From contig NZ_CP108474.1 of assembly GCF_036226445.1 (NCBI RefSeq), forward strand, positions 1,922,001 through 1,986,000: a DNA stretch of 64,000 nucleotides, read 5' to 3'. Of this stretch, positions 23,872 to 31,178 are shown piece by piece. Position 1 is the first letter of the stretch; every line of letters begins with the position of its first letter. Made by a program: the position numbers and the translations under genes. The stretch is from Streptomyces sp. NBC_01255. Lineage in GTDB: Bacteria; Actinomycetota; Actinomycetes; Streptomycetales; Streptomycetaceae. The notes beneath the pieces were generated by a model. The model saw only the letters and a list, made by a program, of their open reading frames with translations, had not been told where the DNA came from and made no database searches.

Positions 23872-24846
23872 TCAGGAAGGGTCGAGCAGATTCCGGTACC
23901 AGGGCGCGTGGGCCGCGAACCCGGCCGTGAAACCCGGCCCCGGGTCACAGCCGAGCTCCGCCCAGGGACGGCCGTCGGCGAACCAGTGGTCGGTGGCGAG
24001 CATGGCGAGGTGATGCCGGCCGAAGGGATGCCCGGCGAGCAGCTCGTGGGCCTCCGCGAGGTCCACCGCCGCCGCCCGGGACCGCCCCGCCCGCCCCGCC
24101 CGTCCTGCCAGGAGCTCCTCGCAGGGCGCGAGGAGGTCCGCCACCGGCACCGGCTCGGGATGGTTCACGTAGTACGGACCCGCCTCGGTACGCGGCGAGA
24201 GCGCCGCGCCGAGCAGGGCGCCCGCCAGGCTCTCCACGTCGATCAGGGAGTGCAGCGAGGCACCGGCGTCGAGCGGGCCGGGCAGCGCCGCGAGCAGCCG
24301 GACCAGGCCGGGGATCAGCTGCCGGTCGCCCGTTCCGTACACGAGGTGGGGGCGCAGGACGGCCCCGCCCGCGTCCAGGACGTGCCTCTCGCCCGCCGCC
24401 CGGGTACGGCTGGTCGCCGAGCCGGGGGCCAACGGCAGCGTGCCGGGGGCGGCCGCCCGGAAGGGGCCGCGGCCGTGGACGGAGGCGGTGCTCAGGGCGA
24501 CGATCCGGGTCACGCCGGCGCGCACGGCCGCGTCGACGAGGGTCCGGGTGCCCTCGTCGTTGACGCTGCGGGCCAGCTCCTCGTCCCCGCCGATCGCCGA
24601 GGCGCAGTGGATCAGCACGTCGACGCCCTCGCAGGCCCGGCGCAGCGAGGCGGCGTCCCGGAGGTCACCGGTGACGGTCTCGGCCACCGGCCCTCCGTCG
24701 CGCTCCCCCGTCGCGGGGGCGGGCGGCGGCAGCGGGCGGCGTGCGAGCAGCCGAAGGTGGCCGGGCTCCGGTCGCGCCGCGGCCAGCGCCGCGACCCGGC
24801 CGCCGATGAACCCGGTCGTGCCGGTGATCAGAATGCGAGGCCCCAT
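23872..24846 (-). CDS. NAD-dependent epimerase/dehydratase of the butyrolactone locus (JadW2-like)
   Basis: Extended SDR, 324 aa. The dinucleotide fold opens ILITGTTGFIGGRVAAL (G-x-x-G-x-x-G). Later family landmarks are GDLRDAASLRRACEGVDVLIHCA and LSTASVHG. The usual catalytic YxxxK is not clear: the expected position carries SRTRAAGERHVLDAGG, lacking the Tyr, so activity or orientation may be unusual. The ATG at 24846 has a weak AGGA site and lies 14 bp after the afsA stop. In S. venezuelae and others an epimerase-like gene (jadW2) follows the afsA homologue. I infer a step in maturation of the signal molecule. Confidence 0.85.
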   Translation of the reverse strand: MGPRILITGTTGFIGGRVAALAAARPEPGHLRLLARRPLPPPAPATGERDGGPVAETVTGDLRDAASLRRACEGVDVLIHCASAIGGDEELARSVNDEGTRTLVDAAVRAGVTRIVALSTASVHGRGPFRAAAPGTLPLAPGSATSRTRAAGERHVLDAGGAVLRPHLVYGTGDRQLIPGLVRLLAALPGPLDAGASLHSLIDVESLAGALLGAALSPRTEAGPYYVNHPEPVPVADLLAPCEELLAGRAGRAGRSRAAAVDLAEAHELLAGHPFGRHHLAMLATDHWFADGRPWAELGCDPGPGFTAGFAAHAPWYRNLLDPS

Positions 24847-24860
24847 GGGTCCTGTCCGGT

Positions 24861-25811
24861 TCAACCGGCCAGGCGGCTGCCGAGGCCGCCGCCGGCGACC
24901 GCCAGGTCGCGTGACGGGGAGGTGAGCGTGCACTGGAACACCTCGTTGCCGTCCTGCCGGCCGAGGACACGGACCGTGGTGACCGAGGAGGCGGAGGCGG
25001 GGACGACCTCCGTCTCGATCCAGCACGGGCTGTCGAGCTCGGCGTAGCGCGAGAAGGAGGCGTCCATGACGGTGGGCAGGAAGGCGCGGCTCCCGGTCGT
25101 CATGGTCGCCGCCTGGCGGGCGGCCTCAAGGAGCACCATGCCCGGTACGTGGTCGTTCGGGCGGCGGAAGAGGGTGGTGTGCTGGGTGTTGATCCGCAGC
25201 TGCCACTGGCCGGGCCTGGTGCCCGGGGCCAGGACGACGTCCTTGGCGTTCTCACGGCCGACCAGGTGCGGGGCCAGGCCCGGTATGAGCGGGACCGGTC
25301 TGCCGAGGGCGGCCATGCGGTCGCCGCGGATCCGGCGGTACGCCAGGGCCGACGTGCAGCGGGCCAGGGCGCTGCCGGTGGCGAGGTGGCGGCCGTCGCG
25401 GGTGAGCACCACGGTGGTGCGCAGGTTCCGGATGCTGCCGCCGCGACGGGTCAGGTCGGAGCAGACGAGGTCCACGGTGACGTCCGAGGAGAGGCCGTCC
25501 ACGGCGAGCGCCTCGGGGTCGGCGGCGTAATGGAGGCCCCACATGACGAACTGGTCGTCCACGGGTACCCCCAGCTCGGCATGAGCGACGAGCATGGTGG
25601 CCTGGCGTATCGTCTCGGCCACCAGCACGGGGTCGTGCCGGTCCCCTGAGACGGGAGAGAAGAAGGGATGCGTGGCAGGCCAGCGGGCGGATATGGAGAA
25701 CCGGTTCTCCGTCAACTGCGTCCAGCCCGTGGGGAAGATGTCCGCTGGGTCGGCTCGGTGAACGAACTCCCCGGGGACCTGCGTCGTAGCTCCTCGACAG
25801 TTCTGATCCAT
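24861..25811 (-). CDS. afsA: AfsA/ScbA-family gamma-butyrolactone synthase
   Basis: Joins a beta-ketoacyl-ACP-derived chain to dihydroxyacetone phosphate, the first committed step of A-factor-type signal synthesis. The 316-aa product has two AfsA hot-dog repeats: the first ends near VLVAETIRQATMLVAHAELG (about 65-85), the second contains HVPGMVLLEAARQAATM (about 225). The ATG at 25811 has AAGGGGG upstream. The frame is open to 25889, but that extension would cross the ARE-like operator. It is divergent from the ScbR-type receptor gene, the arrangement seen at scbA/scbR, and heads a row with the epimerase and SDR genes. Confidence 0.93.
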   Translation of the reverse strand: MDQNCRGATTQVPGEFVHRADPADIFPTGWTQLTENRFSISARWPATHPFFSPVSGDRHDPVLVAETIRQATMLVAHAELGVPVDDQFVMWGLHYAADPEALAVDGLSSDVTVDLVCSDLTRRGGSIRNLRTTVVLTRDGRHLATGSALARCTSALAYRRIRGDRMAALGRPVPLIPGLAPHLVGRENAKDVVLAPGTRPGQWQLRINTQHTTLFRRPNDHVPGMVLLEAARQAATMTTGSRAFLPTVMDASFSRYAELDSPCWIETEVVPASASSVTTVRVLGRQDGNEVFQCTLTSPSRDLAVAGGGLGSRLAG

Positions 25812-25859
25812 GGATCCCCCTTGCGTCCCACGCCCCTGGGCGGTGTGTCCGCCCAACAT

Positions 25860-25882
25860 AGAATACGTACAGCCCGGTTTTC
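25860..25882. promoter_or_regulatory. ARE-like operator 3 in the afsA-receptor intergenic region
   Basis: AATACG-N8-GGTTTT lies between the divergent afsA and receptor genes. The left arm is less perfect than in copies 1 and 2 but spacing is identical. The position allows simultaneous control of synthase and receptor. Confidence 0.7.
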
Positions 25883-25938
25883 TTTTCAATGCTTCACGTC
25901 ACACGGTGAGCACAGACAGCGAGACAGCAGGAGGCGCC

Positions 25939-26598
25939 TTGGCGCAGCAAGCGCGTGCAATCAAGACCCGGCGGGCGATTCTGGAGTCGGCCGCCACGGT
26001 CTTCGCTGAGCGCGGCTACGAACGGACGACCATCGGGGAGATCCTGGTGCGCGCCGGGGTGACCAAGGGAGCGTTGTATTTCCACTTTGCTTCCAAGGAA
26101 GATCTCGCCCTCGGCGTACTCGACGCCCAGATGCTCGACGAGCCGCTGACCCCGCAGCCCATCAAGCTCCAGGAGCTCGCGGACCAGGCCTTCCTGCTCG
26201 CTCACCGGCTGCAGCGTGACCCGCTCGTGCGGGCCAGCGTCGCACTGGCCCTGGACAGTGGTGCCACCGGAGTCGACCGGGCGGCGCCCTTCAGAGCGTG
26301 GATCGACCAGGTGTCGGAGATCCTGACGGTCGCGAAGGCCAGGGGGGAGATCCTCGTCCACGTGGACGTCTCGGACACGGCCGAGCTCTTCTCGGGCGCG
26401 TACGCCGGCATCCAGACGATGTCCCAGATCCTGCGCGATCGCAACGACCTGACACACCGGGTCTCGGTGCTGCTCCGGTACCTCCTGCCGAGCATCTGCA
26501 CCCCCGCCCTGCTGACGAGCCTCGACATGACCGAGGGTCGCGCCCGGCAGCTGGCCGAGGAGTACGACACGAGCCTGAGACGCCGTGAGGAGTTCTAG
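25939..26598 (+). CDS. ScbR/ArpA-type gamma-butyrolactone receptor (TetR family)
   Basis: TetR-family receptor, about 219 aa. It starts (M)AQQARAIKTRRAIL, aligning with the MAKQDRAIRTR opening of ScbR. The recognition helix region is AGVTKGALYFHFASKEDLALGV (about 40-60). W121 in PFRAW corresponds to the Trp needed for ligand binding in ArpA/CprB. I chose the TTG at 25939, preceded by AGGAGG; a GTG at 25906 would add eleven residues. By family behaviour it represses its own gene and the divergent afsA through the ARE until a butyrolactone binds. It is followed by a strong terminator and a fourth ARE-like site. Confidence 0.92.
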   Translation: MAQQARAIKTRRAILESAATVFAERGYERTTIGEILVRAGVTKGALYFHFASKEDLALGVLDAQMLDEPLTPQPIKLQELADQAFLLAHRLQRDPLVRASVALALDSGATGVDRAAPFRAWIDQVSEILTVAKARGEILVHVDVSDTAELFSGAYAGIQTMSQILRDRNDLTHRVSVLLRYLLPSICTPALLTSLDMTEGRARQLAEEYDTSLRRREEF

Positions 26599-26619
26599 TC
26601 TCGCGTACACCCTCCGTTA

Positions 26620-26642
26620 ACAAAACCGACCGCCCGGTCCTC
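26620..26642. promoter_or_regulatory. ARE-like operator 4 upstream of the acyl-CoA dehydrogenase
   Basis: AAAACC-N8-GGTCCT with the same spacer as copies 1-3. It lies 22 bp after the receptor stop and about 130 bp before the acyl-CoA dehydrogenase start, upstream of the terminator stem. Its right arm is weak. Confidence 0.5.
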
Positions 26643-26643
26643 T

Positions 26644-26677
26644 GAGCGCCCCGATGTGGAACAACGTCGGGGCGCTC
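26644..26677 (+). terminator. terminator of the butyrolactone receptor gene
   Basis: Eleven-base-pair stem GAGCGCCCCGA (26644-26654) / TCGGGGCGCTC (26667-26677) with a 12-nt loop, 45 bp after the receptor stop. Confidence 0.75.
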
Positions 26678-26684
26678 TGGCGTC

Positions 26685-26722
26685 ATGGCACTGAGTGTGT
26701 TTTGCTGAGGGTACTCAGTGCC
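26685..26722. promoter_or_regulatory. paired GGCACT/GGTACT operators upstream of acyl-CoA dehydrogenase
   Basis: GGCACTGAGTGTG (26687-26699) and GGTACTCAGTGCC (26710-26722) are spaced 23 bp centre to centre, about two helical turns. They match the palindrome found at the promoters of the Zn-ribbon gene and the tetR gene downstream. Confidence 0.72.
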
Positions 26723-26768
26723 AAAAGCGTGCCATCGGTGCCACAAGCGTCTAGGGGAGCTCCACATC

Positions 26769-27935
26769 ATGGGCAAGGACTTCGACCTGTATCGGCCCTC
26801 CGAGGAGCACGACATGCTCCGGGAGTCGGTGCGTGCGCTGGCGGAGGCGAAGATCGCGCCGTTCGCGGCCGCGGTGGACGAGGAGGGCCGGTTCCCGCAG
26901 GAGGCGCTGGACGCGCTGGTCGCCAACGACCTGCACGCCGTGCACGTCCCCGAGGCGTACGGCGGCGCGGGCGCGGACGCGCTGGCGACGGTGATCGTGA
27001 TCGAGGAGGTCGCGCGGGTGTGCGGCTCCTCGTCGCTGATCCCGGCGGTGAACAAGCTGGGCTCGCTGCCGGTGATCCTGTCCGGTTCGGAGGAGCTGAA
27101 GGCGAAGTACCTGGGCCCGCTGGCCAAGGGCGACGCAATGTTCTCCTACGCCCTCTCGGAGCCCGACGCGGGCTCGGACGCGGCCGGGATGAAGACCCGC
27201 GCGGTCCGCGACGGCGACTTCTGGATCCTCAACGGCGTGAAGCGGTGGATCACCAACGCCGGCGAGTCGGAGTACTACACGGTGATGGCCGTCACCGACC
27301 CGGACAAGCGCTCCAAGGGCATCAGCGCCTTCGTCGTGGAGAAGTCCGACGAGGGCGTGTCCTTCGGAGCCCCGGAGAAGAAGCTCGGCATCAAGGGCTC
27401 CCCGACCCGCGAGGTCTACCTCGACAACGTCCGCATCCCCGCGGACCGGATGATCGGCGACGAGGGCACCGGCTTCGCCACCGCGATGAAGACCCTCGAC
27501 CACACCCGCGTCACCATCGCCGCCCAGGCCATCGGCATCGCCCAGGGCGCCCTCGACTACGCCAAGGGCTACGTCAAGGAACGCAAGCAGTTCGGCAAGC
27601 CCATCGCCGACTTCCAGGGCATCCAGTTCATGCTCGCCGACATGGCCATGAAGCTCGAAGCCGCCCGCCAGCTCACCTACGCCGCCGCCGCCAAGAGCGA
27701 ACGCGTCTCCGCCGGCGGCGACAAGGAAGACCTCACCTTCTTCGGCGCCGCGGCCAAGTGCTTCGCCTCCGACGTCGCCATGGAGGTCACCATCGACGCC
27801 GTCCAGCTCCTCGGCGGCTACGGCTACACCCGCGACTACCCCGTCGAGCGCATGATGCGCGACGCCAAGATCACCCAGATCTACGAAGGCACCAACCAGG
27901 TCCAGCGCATCGTCATGGCCCGCAACCTCCCGTAA
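26769..27935 (+). CDS. acyl-CoA dehydrogenase
   Basis: FAD flavoenzyme catalysing alpha,beta-dehydrogenation of acyl-CoA, the first step of beta-oxidation; 388 aa, the usual length. Motifs are YALSEPDAGSD (about 120-130), WITNAGES, and the C-terminal QLLGGYGYTRDYPVERMMRDAKITQIYEGTNQVQR region, with the catalytic Glu in YEGTNQ. The ATG at 26769 has GGGGAG upstream. It precedes etfB and etfA, which receive its electrons, with only 28 bp to etfB, so they form an operon. Paired GGCACT-type operators in its promoter link it to the TetR gene at 30.4 kb. Confidence 0.95.
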   Translation: MGKDFDLYRPSEEHDMLRESVRALAEAKIAPFAAAVDEEGRFPQEALDALVANDLHAVHVPEAYGGAGADALATVIVIEEVARVCGSSSLIPAVNKLGSLPVILSGSEELKAKYLGPLAKGDAMFSYALSEPDAGSDAAGMKTRAVRDGDFWILNGVKRWITNAGESEYYTVMAVTDPDKRSKGISAFVVEKSDEGVSFGAPEKKLGIKGSPTREVYLDNVRIPADRMIGDEGTGFATAMKTLDHTRVTIAAQAIGIAQGALDYAKGYVKERKQFGKPIADFQGIQFMLADMAMKLEAARQLTYAAAAKSERVSAGGDKEDLTFFGAAAKCFASDVAMEVTIDAVQLLGGYGYTRDYPVERMMRDAKITQIYEGTNQVQRIVMARNLP

Positions 27936-27963
27936 TAGCAATCTCGTTGAAAGGAGACAGGCC

Positions 27964-28749
27964 GTGACCCTGAAGATCGCTGTCTGTGTGAAGTACGTCC
28001 CCGACGCGACCGGCGACCGCGGTTTCGCCGACGACCTGACGACCGACCGTGAGGCCGTCGACGGCCTGCTCTCCGAGCTGGACGAGTACGCGGTCGAGCA
28101 GGCCCTGCGCATCTCCGAGGAGTCCGACGACGCCGAGGTCACCGTCGTGACCGTGGGCCCTGACGACGCCAAGGACGCGCTGCGCAAGGCGCTGTCGATG
28201 GGCGCCGACAAGGCCGTCCACGTCAACGACGAGGACATCCACGGCTCCGACGTCATCGCCACCTCGGCGATCCTGGCCAAGGCCCTGGAGAAGACCGGCT
28301 TCGACCTGGTCGTCTGCGGCATGGCCTCGACCGACGGCACGATGGGCGTCCTGCCGGCCCTGCTCGCCGAGCGGCTGAACGTGCCGCAGGTGACGTTGCT
28401 CTCCGAGGTCTCGGTCGACGGCGGCACGGTCAAGGGCCGCCGCGACGGCGACTCCGCCACCGAGCTCCTGGAGGCCCCGCTGCCGGCCGTCGTCTCGGTC
28501 ACCGACCAGTCCGGCGAGGCCCGTTACCCCTCCTTCAAGGGGATCATGGCCGCCAAGAAGAAGCCGGTCGAGGAGCTGGACCTGGACGACCTGGACATCG
28601 ACGCCGACGAGGTCGGCCTCGGCGGGTCCTGGACCCTCGTCGACGCCGTGGCCGCCCGCCCGGCCCGTACGCAGGGCACGATCGTCACGGACGAGGGCGA
28701 CGGCGGCAAGCAGCTCGCCGCCTACCTCGCCACCCAGAAGTTCATCTGA
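27964..28749 (+). CDS. etfB: electron transfer flavoprotein beta subunit
   Basis: Beta subunit of ETF, 261 aa, which binds AMP and accepts electrons from acyl-CoA dehydrogenases. The N-terminus TLKIAVCVKYVPDATGDR and the central DLVVCGMASTDGTMGVLPALLAERL are typical, as is the recognition-loop region YPSFKGIMAAKKKPVEELD. The GTG start has AAGGAGA six to eight bases upstream. It lies 28 bp after the acyl-CoA dehydrogenase gene and 38 bp before etfA. Co-regulation with the dehydrogenase is inferred from the spacing. Confidence 0.96.
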   Translation: MTLKIAVCVKYVPDATGDRGFADDLTTDREAVDGLLSELDEYAVEQALRISEESDDAEVTVVTVGPDDAKDALRKALSMGADKAVHVNDEDIHGSDVIATSAILAKALEKTGFDLVVCGMASTDGTMGVLPALLAERLNVPQVTLLSEVSVDGGTVKGRRDGDSATELLEAPLPAVVSVTDQSGEARYPSFKGIMAAKKKPVEELDLDDLDIDADEVGLGGSWTLVDAVAARPARTQGTIVTDEGDGGKQLAAYLATQKFI

Positions 28750-28787
28750 CCACCGTCAGCCAGACACCCACTCAGGAGCAATGAATC

Positions 28788-29744
28788 ATGGCTGAGATCC
28801 TGGTTCTCGTGGACCACGCCGACGGTGCGGTCCGCAAGCCGGCCCTCGAACTCCTCACCCTGGCCCGCCGCATCGGCGAGCCCTCGGCGGTCGTCCTCGG
28901 CGCCGGCGAGGCCGCGGCCTCCATCGCCGCCACGGCCGGCGAGTACGGCGCGGCCACCGTGTACGTCGCGGACGGCGCCGAGTTCACCGACCAGCTGGTC
29001 GTCCCCAAGGTCGACGCACTGACCCAGCTCGCGAAGGACAAGGGGGCCGCCGCCGTCCTGGTGACCTCGTCCGGCGAGGGCAAGGAGATCGCCGCCCGTG
29101 TCGCGCTGCGCCTCGGCTCCGGTCTGATCACCGACGCCGTGGAGCTGGAGGCCGGCGAGAACGGCCCGGTCGCCACCCAGTCCGTCTTCGCCGCCTCGTA
29201 CCAGGTGCGCTCGACGGTCTCGCACGGCGTCCCGGTCATCACCGTCAAGCCGAACTCCGCCGCCCCGGAGGCCGCCCCGGCCGCCGGCACGGTCGAGAAC
29301 GTCGCCGTCGCCTTCACCGGCAACGCCGCGAAGGTCGTCTCGCGCACCCCGCGCGTCTCCACCGGCCGCCCCGAGCTGACCGAGTCCGCGATCGTGGTCT
29401 CCGGCGGCCGTGGCGTCGGCGCGGCCGAGGGCTTCGCGGTCGTCGAGAAGCTGGCCGACTCGCTCGGTGCGGCCGTCGGCGCCTCCCGCGCCGCCGTGGA
29501 CGCGGGCTGGTACCCGCACGCCAACCAGGTCGGCCAGACCGGCAAGCAGGTCTCGCCGCAGCTGTACGTCGCGGCGGGCATCTCCGGCGCGATCCAGCAC
29601 CGGGCGGGCATGCAGACGTCGAAGACGATCGTGGCCGTCAACAAGGACCCCGAGGCCCCGATCTTCGACCTCGTGGACTACGGCGTCGTCGGCGACCTCT
29701 TCGAGGTCCTGCCGCAGCTGACGGACGAGATCGGCGCCCGCTGA
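28788..29744 (+). CDS. etfA: electron transfer flavoprotein alpha subunit
   Basis: Alpha subunit of ETF, 318 aa, carrying the FAD. The N-terminal domain begins AEILVLVDHADGAVRKPALELL. The C-terminal FAD domain has VVSGGRGVGAAEGF (about 205), SRAAVDAGWYPHANQVGQTGKQVSP and the final AINKDP-like VNKDPEAPIFDLVDYGVVGD. CAGGAG lies before the ATG. The protein forms a heterodimer with the etfB product and passes electrons to ETF-quinone oxidoreductase. The gene ends 22 bp before a symmetrical terminator that contains an operator-like core. Confidence 0.96.
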   Translation: MAEILVLVDHADGAVRKPALELLTLARRIGEPSAVVLGAGEAAASIAATAGEYGAATVYVADGAEFTDQLVVPKVDALTQLAKDKGAAAVLVTSSGEGKEIAARVALRLGSGLITDAVELEAGENGPVATQSVFAASYQVRSTVSHGVPVITVKPNSAAPEAAPAAGTVENVAVAFTGNAAKVVSRTPRVSTGRPELTESAIVVSGGRGVGAAEGFAVVEKLADSLGAAVGASRAAVDAGWYPHANQVGQTGKQVSPQLYVAAGISGAIQHRAGMQTSKTIVAVNKDPEAPIFDLVDYGVVGDLFEVLPQLTDEIGAR

Positions 29745-29765
29745 CCGTCCTCGTCGCCCAACGGT

Positions 29766-29808
29766 AAGGGGCGGGTGAATGGCACTCTGTGCCACTCACC
29801 CGCCCCTT
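29766..29808. terminator. bidirectional terminator with operator-like core
   Basis: A 13-bp perfect stem AAGGGGCGGGTGA / TCACCCGCCCCTT (29766-29778 and 29796-29808) encloses GGCACTCTGTGCC (29781-29793), itself a palindrome. The whole forms a cruciform-like 43-bp repeat between convergent etfA and the Zn-ribbon gene. A rho-independent stem for both strands is clear; the core matches the local TetR operator. Confidence 0.8.
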
Positions 29809-29825
29809 CCGTGTGCCGTCGCGTG

Positions 29826-30212
29826 TCAGAACCAGCCGTCGAGCGGAACCTCCTCGCAGAGCCGGACCACCGGCCTGCGTCCGGTCACGCCGACGCCCGA
29901 GGAGAGCTTGACCCGGACCCCGGGGCGTACCGCGTGCAGCGGCCCGTCGACGCGGCAGCGCACGGTGAAGCCCTCCGACATGTACACCGGCCAGAGGTCC
30001 GCGTCGGCCGCGGCGACCCCACGGCGTACGGAGATCACGCCCTCGCCCTCGCTGAGTTCGGGGGTGAGCTCGGTCGACCCGCAGGTCGGGCAGAGCAGGC
30101 GCTGGAACGTCGTGGTGTGGCACCAGCGGCAGCGCTGGAAGTAGATCTCGGAGTCGGGGGCCGACTCCTCGGCGTGGACGGCGGTCCCGCTCCTCAGTCC
30201 CGTGTGGAACAC
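29826..30212 (-). CDS. Zn-ribbon domain-containing OB-fold protein (DUF35 type)
   Basis: Small protein of about 128 aa. An N-terminal rubredoxin-like zinc ribbon has C28-x2-C31 and C41-x2-C44 (CRWC and CPTC), followed by an OB-fold of about 80 residues. DUF35 proteins partner thiolases, enoyl-CoA hydratases or acyl-CoA dehydrogenases and bind acyl-CoA. The GTG at 30212 has AAGGAG eight bases upstream; the longer ATG frame would start within the operator at 30260-30276, so it is rejected. No thiolase is adjacent, but it sits beside acd-etfBA and shares their operator, suggesting a role in the same acyl-CoA pathway. Confidence 0.85.
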   Translation of the reverse strand: MFHTGLRSGTAVHAEESAPDSEIYFQRCRWCHTTTFQRLLCPTCGSTELTPELSEGEGVISVRRGVAAADADLWPVYMSEGFTVRCRVDGPLHAVRPGVRVKLSSGVGVTGRRPVVRLCEEVPLDGWF

Positions 30213-30259
30213 GATGCCTTCTCCTTGCACTCGGCGGCTCGACCGTGCAGGGCAAAGAT

Positions 30260-30276
30260 ATGGCACTCAGTGCCAT
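30260..30276. promoter_or_regulatory. perfect 17-bp TetR operator (GGCACT type)
   Basis: ATGGCACTCAGTGCCAT is a perfect palindrome about 48 bp upstream of the Zn-ribbon gene start. It is the best copy of the motif shared with the acyl-CoA dehydrogenase and tetR promoters. Confidence 0.82.
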
Positions 30277-30361
30277 CAAATAAAGACCTGAGCCGGAGTT
30301 CCCTCAATTCGAGATACTGAGAACCCCTGCGGAGAACCCGCGAAGCACGCGAACCCCACCG

Positions 30362-31069
30362 TCAGTCCTCGCCGAGGCTCGACTCCACCTCGCGCACCAC
30401 GCGCCACATCGGCGTGGACCGCTTGGTGATGACCACCACGACGTCCTCGTTCTCCTCGGCCGGCGCGTCCGCCGGCGCGTCCGGGCTCCAGGTCGCCCGG
30501 ACGAACTCCAGGGCCCGGTCCACCTCCGCCAGCGGGTCGCCCTCGCCGCCCGAGCGCAGCCAGTGGCGCAGGGCGTGGTTGTGGGCGGCGACCACCGCCG
30601 CCGCGACCACGTTGGCGCGCAGGGTGCCGTCCCGGCGGTCGGCCCAGCGGGTGCGCAGATAGTCGCCGAGGGTCTTCTCGTACCGCCAGACGACCGAGAG
30701 CTCGTACGTCCGCAGGCCCGTCACCTCGCGGGTGAGCCGGTAGCGCTGCACGGAGAAGGTGGGGTTCTCGGCGTACATCCGCATGACGAGCCGGGCGGCG
30801 TCGCAGACGCGGACGACCGGGTCGTCGGAGTCGGCGCTCGCCGCGAGGAAGCGGGTCATGTCGGCGAGGCACTGCTCGTGGTCGGGGAAGACCACGTCCT
30901 CCTTCGACGGGAAGTACCGGAAGAAGGAGCGGCGGCCGACGCCGGCGAGCGTGACGATGTCGTCGACGGTGGTCTGCTCGTAGCCGCGCTCAAGGAAGAG
31001 CTGGAAGGCCGCGGCGATGAGGGAGTCCCGCATCGCGGGCTTCGGAGAGTTCGTCGAGGCAGTTCCCAT
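30362..31069 (-). CDS. TetR-family regulator of the acyl-CoA oxidation block
   Basis: TetR-type repressor, 235 aa. The HTH covers about residues 12-60 (MRDSLIAAAFQLFLERGYEQTTVDDIVTLAGVGRRSFFRYFPSKEDVVF). The RRSFFRYF recognition helix resembles that of fatty-acid and antibiotic-responsive actinobacterial TetRs. The C-terminal ligand domain is followed by an acidic stretch (PADAPAEENEDVVVV). Two GGCACT-type palindromes lie 33-69 bp upstream of its ATG, and further copies flank the acd and Zn-ribbon genes, so I infer it is autoregulated and controls this block, presumably in response to an acyl-CoA. Direct binding is not shown. Confidence 0.88.
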   Translation of the reverse strand: MGTASTNSPKPAMRDSLIAAAFQLFLERGYEQTTVDDIVTLAGVGRRSFFRYFPSKEDVVFPDHEQCLADMTRFLAASADSDDPVVRVCDAARLVMRMYAENPTFSVQRYRLTREVTGLRTYELSVVWRYEKTLGDYLRTRWADRRDGTLRANVVAAAVVAAHNHALRHWLRSGGEGDPLAEVDRALEFVRATWSPDAPADAPAEENEDVVVVITKRSTPMWRVVREVESSLGED

Positions 31070-31101
31070 GGCCCGAACCTAACACCCGAACCGCCCGATG
31101 C

Positions 31102-31137
31102 GGCACTTGGTGCCGGGTAATTCCGGCACCGAGTACC
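31102..31137. promoter_or_regulatory. two GGCACT-type operators upstream of tetR
   Basis: GGCACTTGGTGCC (31102-31114) and GGCACCGAGTACC (31125-31137) are spaced 23 bp centre to centre, the same spacing as the pair before the acyl-CoA dehydrogenase gene. They probably mediate autoregulation. Confidence 0.75.
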
Positions 31138-31178
31138 GCATCGAGGGTACGGAGGGTCGGCGTGGCCTCAGTACGGGC

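Noticed and set aside
29826..30266. Longer start for the Zn-ribbon protein
   Set aside because: The ATG at 30266 lies inside the perfect operator palindrome, and the GTG at 30212 has a strong AAGGAG site.
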